Positions 56,354 through 64,000 of a stretch of 64,000 nt of DNA are shown one piece after another; the first letter of the stretch is position 1; each line of letters begins with the position of its first letter. The DNA is taken from NCBI RefSeq assembly GCF_000381025.1, contig NZ_KB905815.1:479789-543788 (forward strand), in the 5' to 3' direction. A program made the position numbers and the translations under genes. This DNA is from Streptomyces sulphureus DSM 40104 (GTDB lineage: Bacteria > Actinomycetota > Actinomycetes > Streptomycetales > Streptomycetaceae). Below the pieces are notes generated by a model that saw nothing but the letters and a program-made list of their open reading frames with translations, was not told the DNA's origin and ran no database searches.

Positions 56354-59350
56354 TCAGTCCTCGTCGTAGAAGAGGCGCTCCATCACGCCGCGGGCGCGGC
56401 GCGTGATGCGGCGGTAGTCGTCGAGCAACTCGCCGACGCGGCCCGGCTCGTAGCCGAGGTAGCGGGCGACGCCGCCGAGTTCGCGCGGGTCCGAAGGGAA
56501 GGTGTCGCTCGGGGTGCCGCGCACGAGCATCGCCGCGTTGCGCACCCGCGTCGCCAGCATCCAGGCCTCGTCGAGGGTCTCGGCGTCCTCGCCGTCGAGC
56601 AGTTCGGCGGCGCGTGCCGCTGCGAGGGCCCTCCGGGTGCGGGTGGTGCGCAGCTCGGGCACTTCGGCGGCGTGCCGTAGCTGGAGAAGCTGGACCGTCC
56701 ATTCGACGTCGGTGAGGCCGCCGCGTCCCAACTTGGTGTGGGTGGTGGGGTCGGCGCCCCGCGGCAGCCGTTCGTTCTCCATTCGGGCCTTGAGCCTGCG
56801 CACCTCGCGCAGGCCGTCCTCGCCGAGCCCGCCGGCCGGGTACCGCAGCGGGTCGACGAGCTCGACGAACCGCTCGCCGAGCCCCCTGTCGCCCGCGATC
56901 GGCTCGGCACGCAGCAGCGCCTGGCTCTCCCACACCTGTGCCCACCTGCGGTAGTACGCGGCGTAGGAGGTGAGCGAGCGGGCGAGGGTGCCCGACTTGC
57001 CCTCCGGGCGCAGGTCGGTGTCGAGCACCAACGGCGGGTCGGTCGACGGCAGCTCCAGCAGCCGGCGCATCTCGGTGGCGACGGCGAACGCCGCCTTGCC
57101 CGCCTCGTGTTCGCTGACGCCCTCGCGCGGCTCGTGGACGAAGAGGATGTCGGCGTCCGAGCCGTAACCCATCTCGTGCCCGCCGAACCTGCCCATCGCG
57201 ATCACGGCGAACCGTGTCGGCAATTCGTCGCCCCACGCCGCCCGCACGGCCGCACGGAGCGCACCGGCGAGGGCCGCCGCGTTGATGTCGGTGAGGGAGT
57301 CGCCGAGCCGGTCGAGGCCGACGGCCGGGTCGCCGGGCGCGAGGTGCTCGGTGCCGTACGCGCCGATGATGTCGGCAGCCGCGGTGCGGAACAGCTCGCG
57401 CCTGCGCACCCCGCGCACGGCGGCGACCGCCTGTTCGCTCCCGTCGGCCCGACCCACGGCGGCGAGGGCCTCCTGTTCGAGGGAGGCGAGGGAGCGGGGA
57501 CGGAGCCCGTCGTCGTCGCCGAGGAGCGCGACCGCCTCGGGAGCGCGCAGCAGCAGGTCGGGGGCGAGACGCCCGGCCGAGAGCACCCTGGCGAGGTTCT
57601 CGGCCGCCGCGCCCTCGTCCCGCAGCAGACGGAGGTACCAGGGGGTCTTGCCGAGTGCGTCGGAGACCTTGCGGAAGTTGAGGAGGCCGGCGTCCGGGTC
57701 GGCCGAGTCGGCGAACCAGCCGAGCAGGACGGGCAGCAGCGTCCGCTGGATCGCGGCCTTGCGGCTGACCCCCGAGGCGAGGGCCTCCAGGTGGCGCAGG
57801 GCCGCGGCCGGGTCGGCGTAGCCGAGCGCTTCGAGGCGCTCGCGCGCCGCCGAGGTGGAGAGCCGCACTTCGCCGACGTCGAGTTGGGCGACGGCGTCGA
57901 GCAGCGGACGGTAGAAGAGCTTCTCGTGGAGGCGGCGCACGGCGGCGGCGTACCGGCGCCAGCTCTTGTGGAGCTCGGTGACGGGCTCGCTGCGGAAGCC
58001 GAGGGAGCGGCCGAGGCGGCGCTGGTCGGACTCCGGCTCCGGCATGAGGTGGGTGCGGCGCATCTGGTGGAGCTGGATGCGGTGCTCCAGGGTGCGCAGG
58101 AAGCGGTAGGCGGCGTCGAGTTCGGAGGCGTCCTGGCGGCCGACGTAGCCGCCCTCGGCGAGCGCGGCGAGGGCGTCGAGCGTCGTGGGGCTGCGCAGCG
58201 AGGTGTCGGTGCGGCCGTGCACGAGTTGCAGCAGTTGGACGGCGAACTCGACGTCCCGCAGCCCGCCGGGGCCGAGCTTCAGCTCCCGATCGAGCTGCGC
58301 GCGGGGGATGTTGGCGACGACGCGGCGCCGCATCTGCTGCACGTCGCCGACGAAGTTCTCCCGCTCGGCCGCCTGCCAGACCATCGGTCCGACGGCGTCC
58401 AGGTACTCGTGGCCCAGCTCGGCGTCGCCCGCGACCGGGCGGGCCTTCAGCAGCGCCTGGAACTCCCAGGTCTTCGCCCACCTTTGGTAGTAGACGAGGT
58501 GGCTGCTGAGGGTGCGCACGAGCGGGCCGTTCCTGCCCTCGGGACGGAGGTTGGCGTCGACCTCCCAGATGGTGCCCTCTGCCGTGGTGTCCGAGCAGAT
58601 CCGCATCATGCGCGAGGCGAGCCGCGTCGCCGCCTGGAGCGCGGCGTCCTCCTCGGCGCCGTCTACGGGCTCGGCGACGAAGACGACGTCGACGTCGGAG
58701 ACGTAGTTGAGTTCGCGCCCGCCGCACTTTCCCAGCCCGATGACGGCGAGCCGGCAGGCGGCCGCGTCCTCGGGCGCCTCGGCGGAGGCGAGCCGCAGGG
58801 CCGCGCGGAGCGTGGCGGTGGCGAGGTCGGCGAGTTCGGCTGCGGTCTCCGCGAGGTCGCTCGTGCCGCACAGGTCGCGGGCGGCGATGGTGAGGACGCA
58901 GCGGCGGTAGAGGGCGCGCAGGCGGTCGGGGTCGGTTGCGGCGGCGAGTTCGGAGCCGAACTCCTCGACGCCGGGGTTGAGGTCGACCGACTCGTAGACC
59001 GCCAGCGTCTTCCAGTCGAGCGGATGGCTCGCGAGGTGGTCGCCGAGTGCGTCGGAGGCTCCGAGGACGCCGAGAAGACGGTCGCGGAGCGGCTTGGCGG
59101 TGCGCAACGTGCCGAGGAACGTGCGGAGTTCGGCGTCGTCCACGGCTTCCAGCGCCTCGGTGAGGCGGACGAGCCCGAGGAGGGCGAGGTCGGGGTCGGC
59201 GGTGGCACCGAGCGCGTCGAGGAGCGGGGCGTCCCGGGAGAGGTCGACGAGCGCCGGCGCGTCCAGCAGCCGCTGCGCCGCGGCCGGGTCGGAGAACCCC
59301 CGCCGCACCAACTGCCCGAACATACTGTCCCGTCGCCCGAACTGCGGCAC
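56354..59350 (-). CDS. glnE: Glutamine synthetase adenylyltransferase/deadenylase
   Basis: This 998-residue bifunctional enzyme adds and removes AMP on the GlnA Tyr. GTG 59348-59350 follows GGGAGG and gives (M)PQFGRRDSMFGQLVRRGFSD. It has two nucleotidyltransferase halves. The N-terminal one has GLGKCGGRELNYVSDVDVVF, and the C-terminal one has AMGRFGGHEMGYGSDADILF. Each is followed by a helical GlnD-type domain. It is transcribed just after glnA2 in the same direction, and its substrate glnA is 29 kb away. Confidence 0.95.
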   Translation of the reverse strand: MPQFGRRDSMFGQLVRRGFSDPAAAQRLLDAPALVDLSRDAPLLDALGATADPDLALLGLVRLTEALEAVDDAELRTFLGTLRTAKPLRDRLLGVLGASDALGDHLASHPLDWKTLAVYESVDLNPGVEEFGSELAAATDPDRLRALYRRCVLTIAARDLCGTSDLAETAAELADLATATLRAALRLASAEAPEDAAACRLAVIGLGKCGGRELNYVSDVDVVFVAEPVDGAEEDAALQAATRLASRMMRICSDTTAEGTIWEVDANLRPEGRNGPLVRTLSSHLVYYQRWAKTWEFQALLKARPVAGDAELGHEYLDAVGPMVWQAAERENFVGDVQQMRRRVVANIPRAQLDRELKLGPGGLRDVEFAVQLLQLVHGRTDTSLRSPTTLDALAALAEGGYVGRQDASELDAAYRFLRTLEHRIQLHQMRRTHLMPEPESDQRRLGRSLGFRSEPVTELHKSWRRYAAAVRRLHEKLFYRPLLDAVAQLDVGEVRLSTSAARERLEALGYADPAAALRHLEALASGVSRKAAIQRTLLPVLLGWFADSADPDAGLLNFRKVSDALGKTPWYLRLLRDEGAAAENLARVLSAGRLAPDLLLRAPEAVALLGDDDGLRPRSLASLEQEALAAVGRADGSEQAVAAVRGVRRRELFRTAAADIIGAYGTEHLAPGDPAVGLDRLGDSLTDINAAALAGALRAAVRAAWGDELPTRFAVIAMGRFGGHEMGYGSDADILFVHEPREGVSEHEAGKAAFAVATEMRRLLELPSTDPPLVLDTDLRPEGKSGTLARSLTSYAAYYRRWAQVWESQALLRAEPIAGDRGLGERFVELVDPLRYPAGGLGEDGLREVRRLKARMENERLPRGADPTTHTKLGRGGLTDVEWTVQLLQLRHAAEVPELRTTRTRRALAAARAAELLDGEDAETLDEAWMLATRVRNAAMLVRGTPSDTFPSDPRELGGVARYLGYEPGRVGELLDDYRRITRRARGVMERLFYDED

Positions 59351-59438
59351 ATCAGCCTCCCGGTTCCGCCGTACTCGCCCGCCCCTATTCTCGCCGAGCG
59401 GGGGACGGGGCGGGCCGCGGGGCGCGGCGGACGTGAGG

Positions 59439-59472
59439 CACCCGGGGGCCGGAGTCCCGCCGGCCCCCGGTG
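59439..59472 (-). terminator. Terminator after glnA2
   Basis: CACCCGGGGGCCGG pairs with CCGGCCCCCGGTG with one bulged C, just after the glnA2 stop and before glnE. Confidence 0.65.
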
Positions 59473-59479
59473 CGGCGGC

Positions 59480-60841
59480 TCAGAGCACCGGCAGGCTCTT
59501 CCGCAGCTCGTACGGGGTGACCTCGGAGCGGTACTCCTCCCACTCCTGCTTCTTGTTGCGGAGGAAGAAGTCGAAGACGTGCTCCCCGAGGGTTTCGGCG
59601 ACGAGTTCGCTCCGCTCCATCAGCGTGATCGCCTCGCCGAGGTTCTGCGGGAGCGGTTCGATGCCCATCGCGCGGCGCTCGCCGTCGGAGAGTGCCCAGA
59701 CGTCGTCGTCGGCGCCCGGGGGGAGTTCGTCGCCCTCCTCGACGCCCTTCAGCCCTGCGGCGAGGGTCACGGCGTAGGCGAGGTAGGGGTTGCAGCCCGC
59801 GTCGAGGGAGCGGACCTCGATCCGGGTGGAGCCCGTCTTGCCGGGCTTGTACATGGGGACGCGGATGAGCGCGGAGCGGTTGTTGTGGCCCCAGCAGATG
59901 TACGCGGGCGACTCGCCGCCCTCGCCGGCTGTGCGCTGGGCGCCGCCCCAGATCCGCTTGTAGGAGTTGACCCACTGGTTGGTGACGGCGGAGATCTCGC
60001 TGGCGTGGCGCAGCAGCCCGGCGATGAACGAGCGGCCCACCTTGGAGAGTTGGTAGGGAGCACCGGACTCGTAGAAGGCGTTGCGGTCGCCCTCGAAGAG
60101 CGAGAGGTGGGTGTGCATGCCGGAGCCCGGGTACTCGGAGAACGGCTTGGGCATGAAGGTGGCCTGCACGCCCTGCTCCAGCGCCACCTGCTTCATCACG
60201 AGCCGGAAGGTCATGATGTTGTCGGCGGTGGAGAGCGCGTCCGCGTACCGCAGGTCGATCTCCTGCTGGCCGGGGGCGCCCTCGTGGTGGGAGAACTCCA
60301 CCGAGATGCCCATCGACTCCAGCATCGTGATGGCCTGGCGGCGGAAGTCCATGCCGACGTTCTGCGGAGTGTGGTCGAAGTAGCCCGAGGAGTCGGCGGG
60401 GACGGGACGGGTGCCGTCGACGGGCTTGTTCTTCAGCAGAAAGAACTCGATCTCCGGATGCGTGTAGAAGGTGAAGCCGAGATCTGAGGCCTTGGCGAGG
60501 GTGCGCTTGAGGACGAACCTGGGGTCGGCGAAGGAGGGCGAGCCGTCGGGCATGAGGATGTCGCAGAACATCCGGGCCGTGCCGGGGGCCTCCGCGCGCC
60601 ACGGCAGTATCTGGAAGCTGCCCGGGTCCGGCTTGGCGATCATGTCGGACTCGTAGACGCGGGCGAAGCCCTCGATCGCGGAGCCGTCGAAGCCCATGCC
60701 CTCGTCGAACGCCTGCTCAAGCTCGGCGGGGGCGACAGCGACGGACTTCAGGAAGCCGAGGACGTCGGTGAACCAGAGCCGCACGAAGCGGATGTCGCGC
60801 TCTTCGAGCGTGCGGAGCACGAATTCCTGCTGCTTATCCAT
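59480..60841 (-). CDS. glnA2: Glutamine-synthetase-like ligase (GlnA2 type)
   Basis: This 453-residue GSI-fold ATP-dependent ligase has the catalytic regions FYTHPEIEFFLLKNKP, HHEGAPGQQEIDLRYADALS, GSGMHTHLSLFEGD, NRSALIRVPMY and STRIEVRSLDAGCNPYLAYA. At the adenylylation position it has DDVWALSDGE, with Trp in place of Tyr, so GlnE should not regulate it. In S. coelicolor such extra GlnA proteins act on polyamines rather than ammonia, so gamma-glutamylpolyamine synthesis is the likely role. ATG 60839-60841 is used. Confidence 0.88.
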   Translation of the reverse strand: MDKQQEFVLRTLEERDIRFVRLWFTDVLGFLKSVAVAPAELEQAFDEGMGFDGSAIEGFARVYESDMIAKPDPGSFQILPWRAEAPGTARMFCDILMPDGSPSFADPRFVLKRTLAKASDLGFTFYTHPEIEFFLLKNKPVDGTRPVPADSSGYFDHTPQNVGMDFRRQAITMLESMGISVEFSHHEGAPGQQEIDLRYADALSTADNIMTFRLVMKQVALEQGVQATFMPKPFSEYPGSGMHTHLSLFEGDRNAFYESGAPYQLSKVGRSFIAGLLRHASEISAVTNQWVNSYKRIWGGAQRTAGEGGESPAYICWGHNNRSALIRVPMYKPGKTGSTRIEVRSLDAGCNPYLAYAVTLAAGLKGVEEGDELPPGADDDVWALSDGERRAMGIEPLPQNLGEAITLMERSELVAETLGEHVFDFFLRNKKQEWEEYRSEVTPYELRKSLPVL

Positions 60842-61239
60842 ATCCACCCATCCTCGCTGGTACCGCCGTGCGCTGCCACGCCCGCCGCGTGGGCGGCCCC
60901 GGGGCCTGAGCATCCCACCGCGCTGTTGCGCCCGGGTTGCACGTCCGTACCGGTACGTACCCGTCCGTCCCCCGGTACGCGCACCGGCGGGGCGCGCACA
61001 CCGCTGGGCCCATGGTGCACCGAACCGGCACACGGGCCCGCATCGACCCCTCGGCTGCGGGTACCCGGAGGGGGCCGGCGACCCTGCGCCTCCCGCCCTC
61101 GCGGGGTGCGGGAATGCCGTGGGAGGCTGCAGCATTGAGGGGATAGTTGAATTGCGAACAATCAAGGGCACGCCCCCGCCCGGCAAGGGCAGGGCCGCCG
61201 CGCCGAGAGCGGTGCCCGCGACGGCGAAGGACGGATGAC
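60842..61239. other. Divergent intergenic region glnA2 / LLM gene
   Basis: This 398-bp region has no gene. It contains a perfect 12-bp palindrome CGTACCGGTACG at 60946-60957, followed by further GTAC-rich sequence, a candidate operator for one of the flanking promoters. Confidence 0.45.
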
Positions 61240-62424
61240 ATGCAGTTCGGGATCTTCAGCGTCGGCGACGTCACGCCCGACCCGACCGACGGCACGACGC
61301 CCACCGAGCACGAGCGGATCAAGGCCGTCCTCCGGATCGCGCTCAAGGCGGAGGAGGTGGGCCTCGACGTCTTCGCGACGGGCGAGCACCACAACCCGCC
61401 CTTCGTCCCCTCCTCCCCCACCACGATGCTCGGCTGGATCGCGGCACGTACCGAGCGCCTCATCCTCTCCACCGCCACCACGCTGATCACCACCAACGAC
61501 CCGGTGAAGATCGCCGAGGACTTCGCGATGCTCCAGCACGTCGCCGACGGACGCACCGACGTCATGATGGGCCGCGGCAACACGGGTCCCGTCTATCCCT
61601 GGTTCGGCAAGGACATCCGCCAGGGCATCCCTCTCGCGATCGAGAACTACGCCCTCCTCCACCAGCTCTGGCGCGAGGACGTCGTCGACTGGCAGGGCAG
61701 GTTCCGCACACCGCTCCAGAGCTTCACCTCGACGCCCCGCCCCCTCGACGGCGTCCCCCCGTTCGTCTGGCACGGCTCGATCCGCAGCCCCGAGATCGCC
61801 GAGCAGGCCGCCTACTACGGGGACGGCTTCTTCGCCAACAACATCTTCTGGCCGAAGGACCACTTCAAGCGGCTCATCGGCCTCTACCGCCAGCGGTACG
61901 CGCACTACGGGCACGGCACAGCCGAGCAGGCGATCGTCGGCCTCGGCGGGCAGGCGTTCATGCGGAAGAACTCGCAGGACGCCGTCCGCGAGTTCCGCCC
62001 GTACTTCGACAACGCACCCGTGTACGGGCACGGTCCGACGATGGAGGAGTTCACGGCCGAGACGCCGCTGACCGTCGGAAGCCCGCAGCAGGTGATCGAG
62101 CGGACGCTCTCCTTCCGGGAGGCGTTCGGCGACTACCAGCGCCAGCTCTTCCTCATGGACCACGCCGGGCTGCCGCTCAAGACCGTTCTGGAGCAGCTCG
62201 ACCTCCTCGGCGAGGAGGTCGTGCCCGTGCTCCGCAGGGAGTTCGCCGCACGGCGCCCCACGGGCGTCCCGGAGGCGCCGACGCACGAGGACCTGCGCGC
62301 ACGCAAGCGCGAGAAGGAAGCAGCGCGCAACCGCGAGGAGGACGCGGCGCAGCGCGAGGACGAAGCAGCACGCGTCGGCGCGGGCGTCGGCGAGCCCGGC
62401 GAGGACGCGGAGAAGAGCGCCTGA
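61240..62424 (+). CDS. LLM-class flavin-dependent oxidoreductase (CE1758-like)
   Basis: This 394-residue TIM-barrel flavoprotein of the luciferase-like family has MQFGIFSVGDVTPDPTDG at the N-terminus, ATGEHHNPPFVPSSPTTMLG, and the flavin region MMGRGNTGPVYPWFGKDI. A charged Glu/Arg/Ala-rich tail of about 50 residues follows the barrel. ATG 61240 follows GAAGGACGG. The next gene encodes its usual FMN reductase partner 73 bp downstream. The substrate is unknown. Confidence 0.9.
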   Translation: MQFGIFSVGDVTPDPTDGTTPTEHERIKAVLRIALKAEEVGLDVFATGEHHNPPFVPSSPTTMLGWIAARTERLILSTATTLITTNDPVKIAEDFAMLQHVADGRTDVMMGRGNTGPVYPWFGKDIRQGIPLAIENYALLHQLWREDVVDWQGRFRTPLQSFTSTPRPLDGVPPFVWHGSIRSPEIAEQAAYYGDGFFANNIFWPKDHFKRLIGLYRQRYAHYGHGTAEQAIVGLGGQAFMRKNSQDAVREFRPYFDNAPVYGHGPTMEEFTAETPLTVGSPQQVIERTLSFREAFGDYQRQLFLMDHAGLPLKTVLEQLDLLGEEVVPVLRREFAARRPTGVPEAPTHEDLRARKREKEAARNREEDAAQREDEAARVGAGVGEPGEDAEKSA

Positions 62425-62497
62425 ACCGGCGTATGCACGCGCAGAGTTCGGGCGCGCAGACCCCACGCCGCCCGCACCGGACCAGGGAGGAACCCGC

Positions 62498-63223
62498 ATG
62501 AGCACCGCACCCGTCAAGCTGGCAGTCGTCTCGGCAGGACTCAGCGAGCCCTCCTCGACCCGGCTGCTCGCCGACCGCCTCGCCGCAGCCGCGTCGCGCG
62601 GCCTGGAGACGGCCGGGCGCGAGCCCCAGGTGCAGCACGTCGAACTCCGCGACCTGGCAACGGAGATCGCGCAGAACTTCGTCACCGGTTTCGCCGGCCG
62701 GGAGCTGAAGCAGGCCCTCGACGACGTCGCGGAGGCCGAAGGGCTGATCGCCGTGACACCGGTCTTCAGCGCGTCCTACAGCGGCCTGTTCAAGTCGTTC
62801 TTCGACGTCATGGAGAACACGGCACTCACGGGGAAGCCGGTACTGATGGGCGCGACCGGCGGTACCCCGCGCCACTCCCTCGTGCTGGAGCACGCGCTCC
62901 GGCCGCTCTTCTCCTATCTGCGCGCCGTCGTCGTCCCCACCGCCGTCTACGCGGCGACGGACGACTGGGGCTCGGTCGACGACGGCCTCACCCCCTCCCT
63001 CCCCGGCCGGATCGAGCGCGCGGGTGCCGAACTCGCCCGGCTCACCCAGGCGTGCAGCCCGGCCGTGGCCGTCGCCGAGCCGGAGGCCACCGCCGAGGAC
63101 GAGGAGGCCGTGGGCGAGCAGGCGCCGCATCTGAAGGTCGTCGCGCAGGCGCCGTCGGGCGACCCGTACGAGGATGTCGTCCCGTTCGCGCAGCAGTTGG
63201 CGGCGCTGCGTCCGGAGGAGTGA
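62498..63223 (+). CDS. LLM-partnered FMN reductase (CE1759-like)
   Basis: This 241-residue flavodoxin-fold NAD(P)H:FMN reductase supplies reduced flavin to the LLM enzyme encoded upstream. The flavin loop is SAGLSEPSSTRLLADRL, and the second is VTPVFSASYSGLFKSFFDVM. ATPase-like GKPVLMGATGGTPRHSLVLE follows. ATG 62498 follows AGGGAGGAA. The tail is acidic (EATAEDEEAVGE). Confidence 0.92.
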   Translation: MSTAPVKLAVVSAGLSEPSSTRLLADRLAAAASRGLETAGREPQVQHVELRDLATEIAQNFVTGFAGRELKQALDDVAEAEGLIAVTPVFSASYSGLFKSFFDVMENTALTGKPVLMGATGGTPRHSLVLEHALRPLFSYLRAVVVPTAVYAATDDWGSVDDGLTPSLPGRIERAGAELARLTQACSPAVAVAEPEATAEDEEAVGEQAPHLKVVAQAPSGDPYEDVVPFAQQLAALRPEE

Positions 63224-63281
63224 GCGCCTGCCTCCCGCGGTACTGACGCGGAGGGCACGGGCTGGGAACATGGGCAGACAG

Positions 63282-63320
63282 CAGCCGCGGCCCGGTATGT
63301 GGGGTACCGGACCGCGGCTG
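63282..63320. terminator. Bidirectional terminator between FMN reductase and protease genes
   Basis: CAGCCGCGGCCCGGTA (63282-63297) pairs with TACCGGACCGCGGCTG (63305-63320) with one mismatch. Confidence 0.8.
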
Positions 63321-63453
63321 TGCTGCTGGTCGGCCGTGGCCGAGCCGGCGCCGGGAGGGCCCGGACTCCCCTGCCGGGGAAGGGGGGGAAGGTCCGGGTC
63401 CCTCGGGCCCCGCCGCGTAAGGCGGCGGGCCGCGCCGGTTCACAAGTGGTGCG

Positions 63454-64000
63454 TCACTCCACGACGTTGAGGAGCACGTTCGGCGAACCCGGTCCCGGGT
63501 CGCCGACGACACCCTCGGAGCCGCCCTCCACCAGCGCGGAGCTCACGTCGGCCGGGGAGGCGTCGGTGTGTCCTGCGAGGTAGAGCGCAGCGGCACCGAC
63601 GACGTGGGGGGTCGCCATGGAGGTGCCGGATATCGTGTCGGTGCCGCTGTCGCTGTCGTTCCAGGCACCGGTGATGTCGACGCCGGGCGCGTAGATGTCC
63701 AGGATCTCCCCGTAGTTGGAGAAGGACGCCTGCGCGTCGGTGTCGTCGGTGGCGCCGACCGTGATCGCGTCCTCGACCCGGGCGGGCGAGCTGTTCCCGG
63801 CGTCGGTGCCTTCGTTACCGGCGGCCACACCGTAGGTCACGCCGGAGTCGATCGAGTTCTGGACGGCCTCGTCCAGGGCCTCGTCGACGCCGCCGCCGAG
63901 GGACATGTTGGCGACGGCCGGGCCGCTCGCGTTCTCGGTGACCCAGTCGATGCCGTCGACGACTCCGGCGGTGGTGCCCGAGCCGTTGTCGTCGAGCACG
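63454..64000 (-). CDS. Subtilisin-like serine protease, C-terminal part
   Basis: This S8-family peptidase lacks its N-terminus (pre-pro region and catalytic Asp/His) beyond the window edge. The visible 181 residues contain VANMSLGGGVDEALDEAV, the oxyanion Asn in GVAAGNEGTDAGNSSPA, and the catalytic Ser in SGTSMATPHVVGAAALYLAG. It ends PNVLLNVVE without a P-domain or cell-wall motif. It is probably secreted. The surface is acidic. Confidence 0.93.
   Translation of the reverse strand, partial: VLDDNGSGTTAGVVDGIDWVTENASGPAVANMSLGGGVDEALDEAVQNSIDSGVTYGVAAGNEGTDAGNSSPARVEDAITVGATDDTDAQASFSNYGEILDIYAPGVDITGAWNDSDSGTDTISGTSMATPHVVGAAALYLAGHTDASPADVSSALVEGGSEGVVGDPGPGSPNVLLNVVE

Overview
The window is high-GC actinobacterial DNA, almost certainly from a Streptomyces chromosome. 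The gene set and order point there: glnA next to an RDD protein, a DUF4191 protein, lipA, lipB and an NsdA-like HTH/TPR regulator; a malEFG-alpha-glucosidase cluster with divergent malR; glnE near glnA2; a cspA-DEAD helicase pair; and the long actinobacterial GAPDH. Many leaderless or GTG/TTG starts fit as well. No rRNA or tRNA gene was seen.

Layout. 1-12.2 kb: monomeric isocitrate dehydrogenase (3' end off the window), a CopA copper ATPase behind two CsoR-type operators, and a five-gene oligopeptide ABC transporter operon followed by a gamma-glutamyltransferase. 12.2-19.9 kb: cold-shock protein and DEAD-box helicase, GNAT, GAPDH, a small Cys-rich (zinc-finger-like) gene that appears frameshifted, a TPR protein translationally coupled to a polyprenyl diphosphate synthase, and a broken DUF1801 gene. 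19.9-20.8 kb: a MarR-GNAT fusion regulator.

21.05-26.0 kb is a decayed integrative/mobilizable island. It sits between a 13-bp exact (16-bp with one mismatch) direct repeat that matches the 3' end of glnA. The outer copy still reads L-Y-F-D-I-stop and is followed by a terminator that probably once served glnA. The island carries an IS5-family element, a relaxase damaged at both ends, a PD-(D/E)XK-like protein, a frameshifted and truncated HTH regulator, and at each end a pair of GGTGCAC sites spaced 11 bp apart. No integrase remains.

26.0-33.4 kb is conserved core: adenylylatable GlnA behind a GlnR-type operator, then RDD, DUF4191, a small conserved protein, LipA, LipB and an NsdA-like regulator. 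33.5-39.1 kb holds a roughly 172-bp tandem repeat running into the 3' end of a secreted GH89 alpha-N-acetylglucosaminidase gene, an orphan response regulator and a Gfo/Idh/MocA oxidoreductase. 39.3-45.5 kb holds a sigma-like/membrane fusion protein, TetR, a VOC protein, a divergent methionine aminopeptidase/XRE pair and a Bcr/CflA-type MFS pump. 46.5-47.1 kb is a ten-repeat type I-E-like CRISPR array with a duplicated spacer and no cas genes in view. 47.8-55.3 kb is the maltose/maltodextrin operon (malE-malF-malG, GH13 glucosidase, a second LacI regulator) with malR divergent. 55.3-64 kb has a PAP2 membrane enzyme, GlnE, GlnA2, an LLM oxidoreductase/FMN reductase pair, and the C-terminal part of a subtilisin-like protease.

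The nitrogen theme ties the ends of the window together. GlnA (with its target Tyr), GlnE (the adenylyltransferase) and GlnA2 (which has Trp at the equivalent site) all lie within 35 kb.
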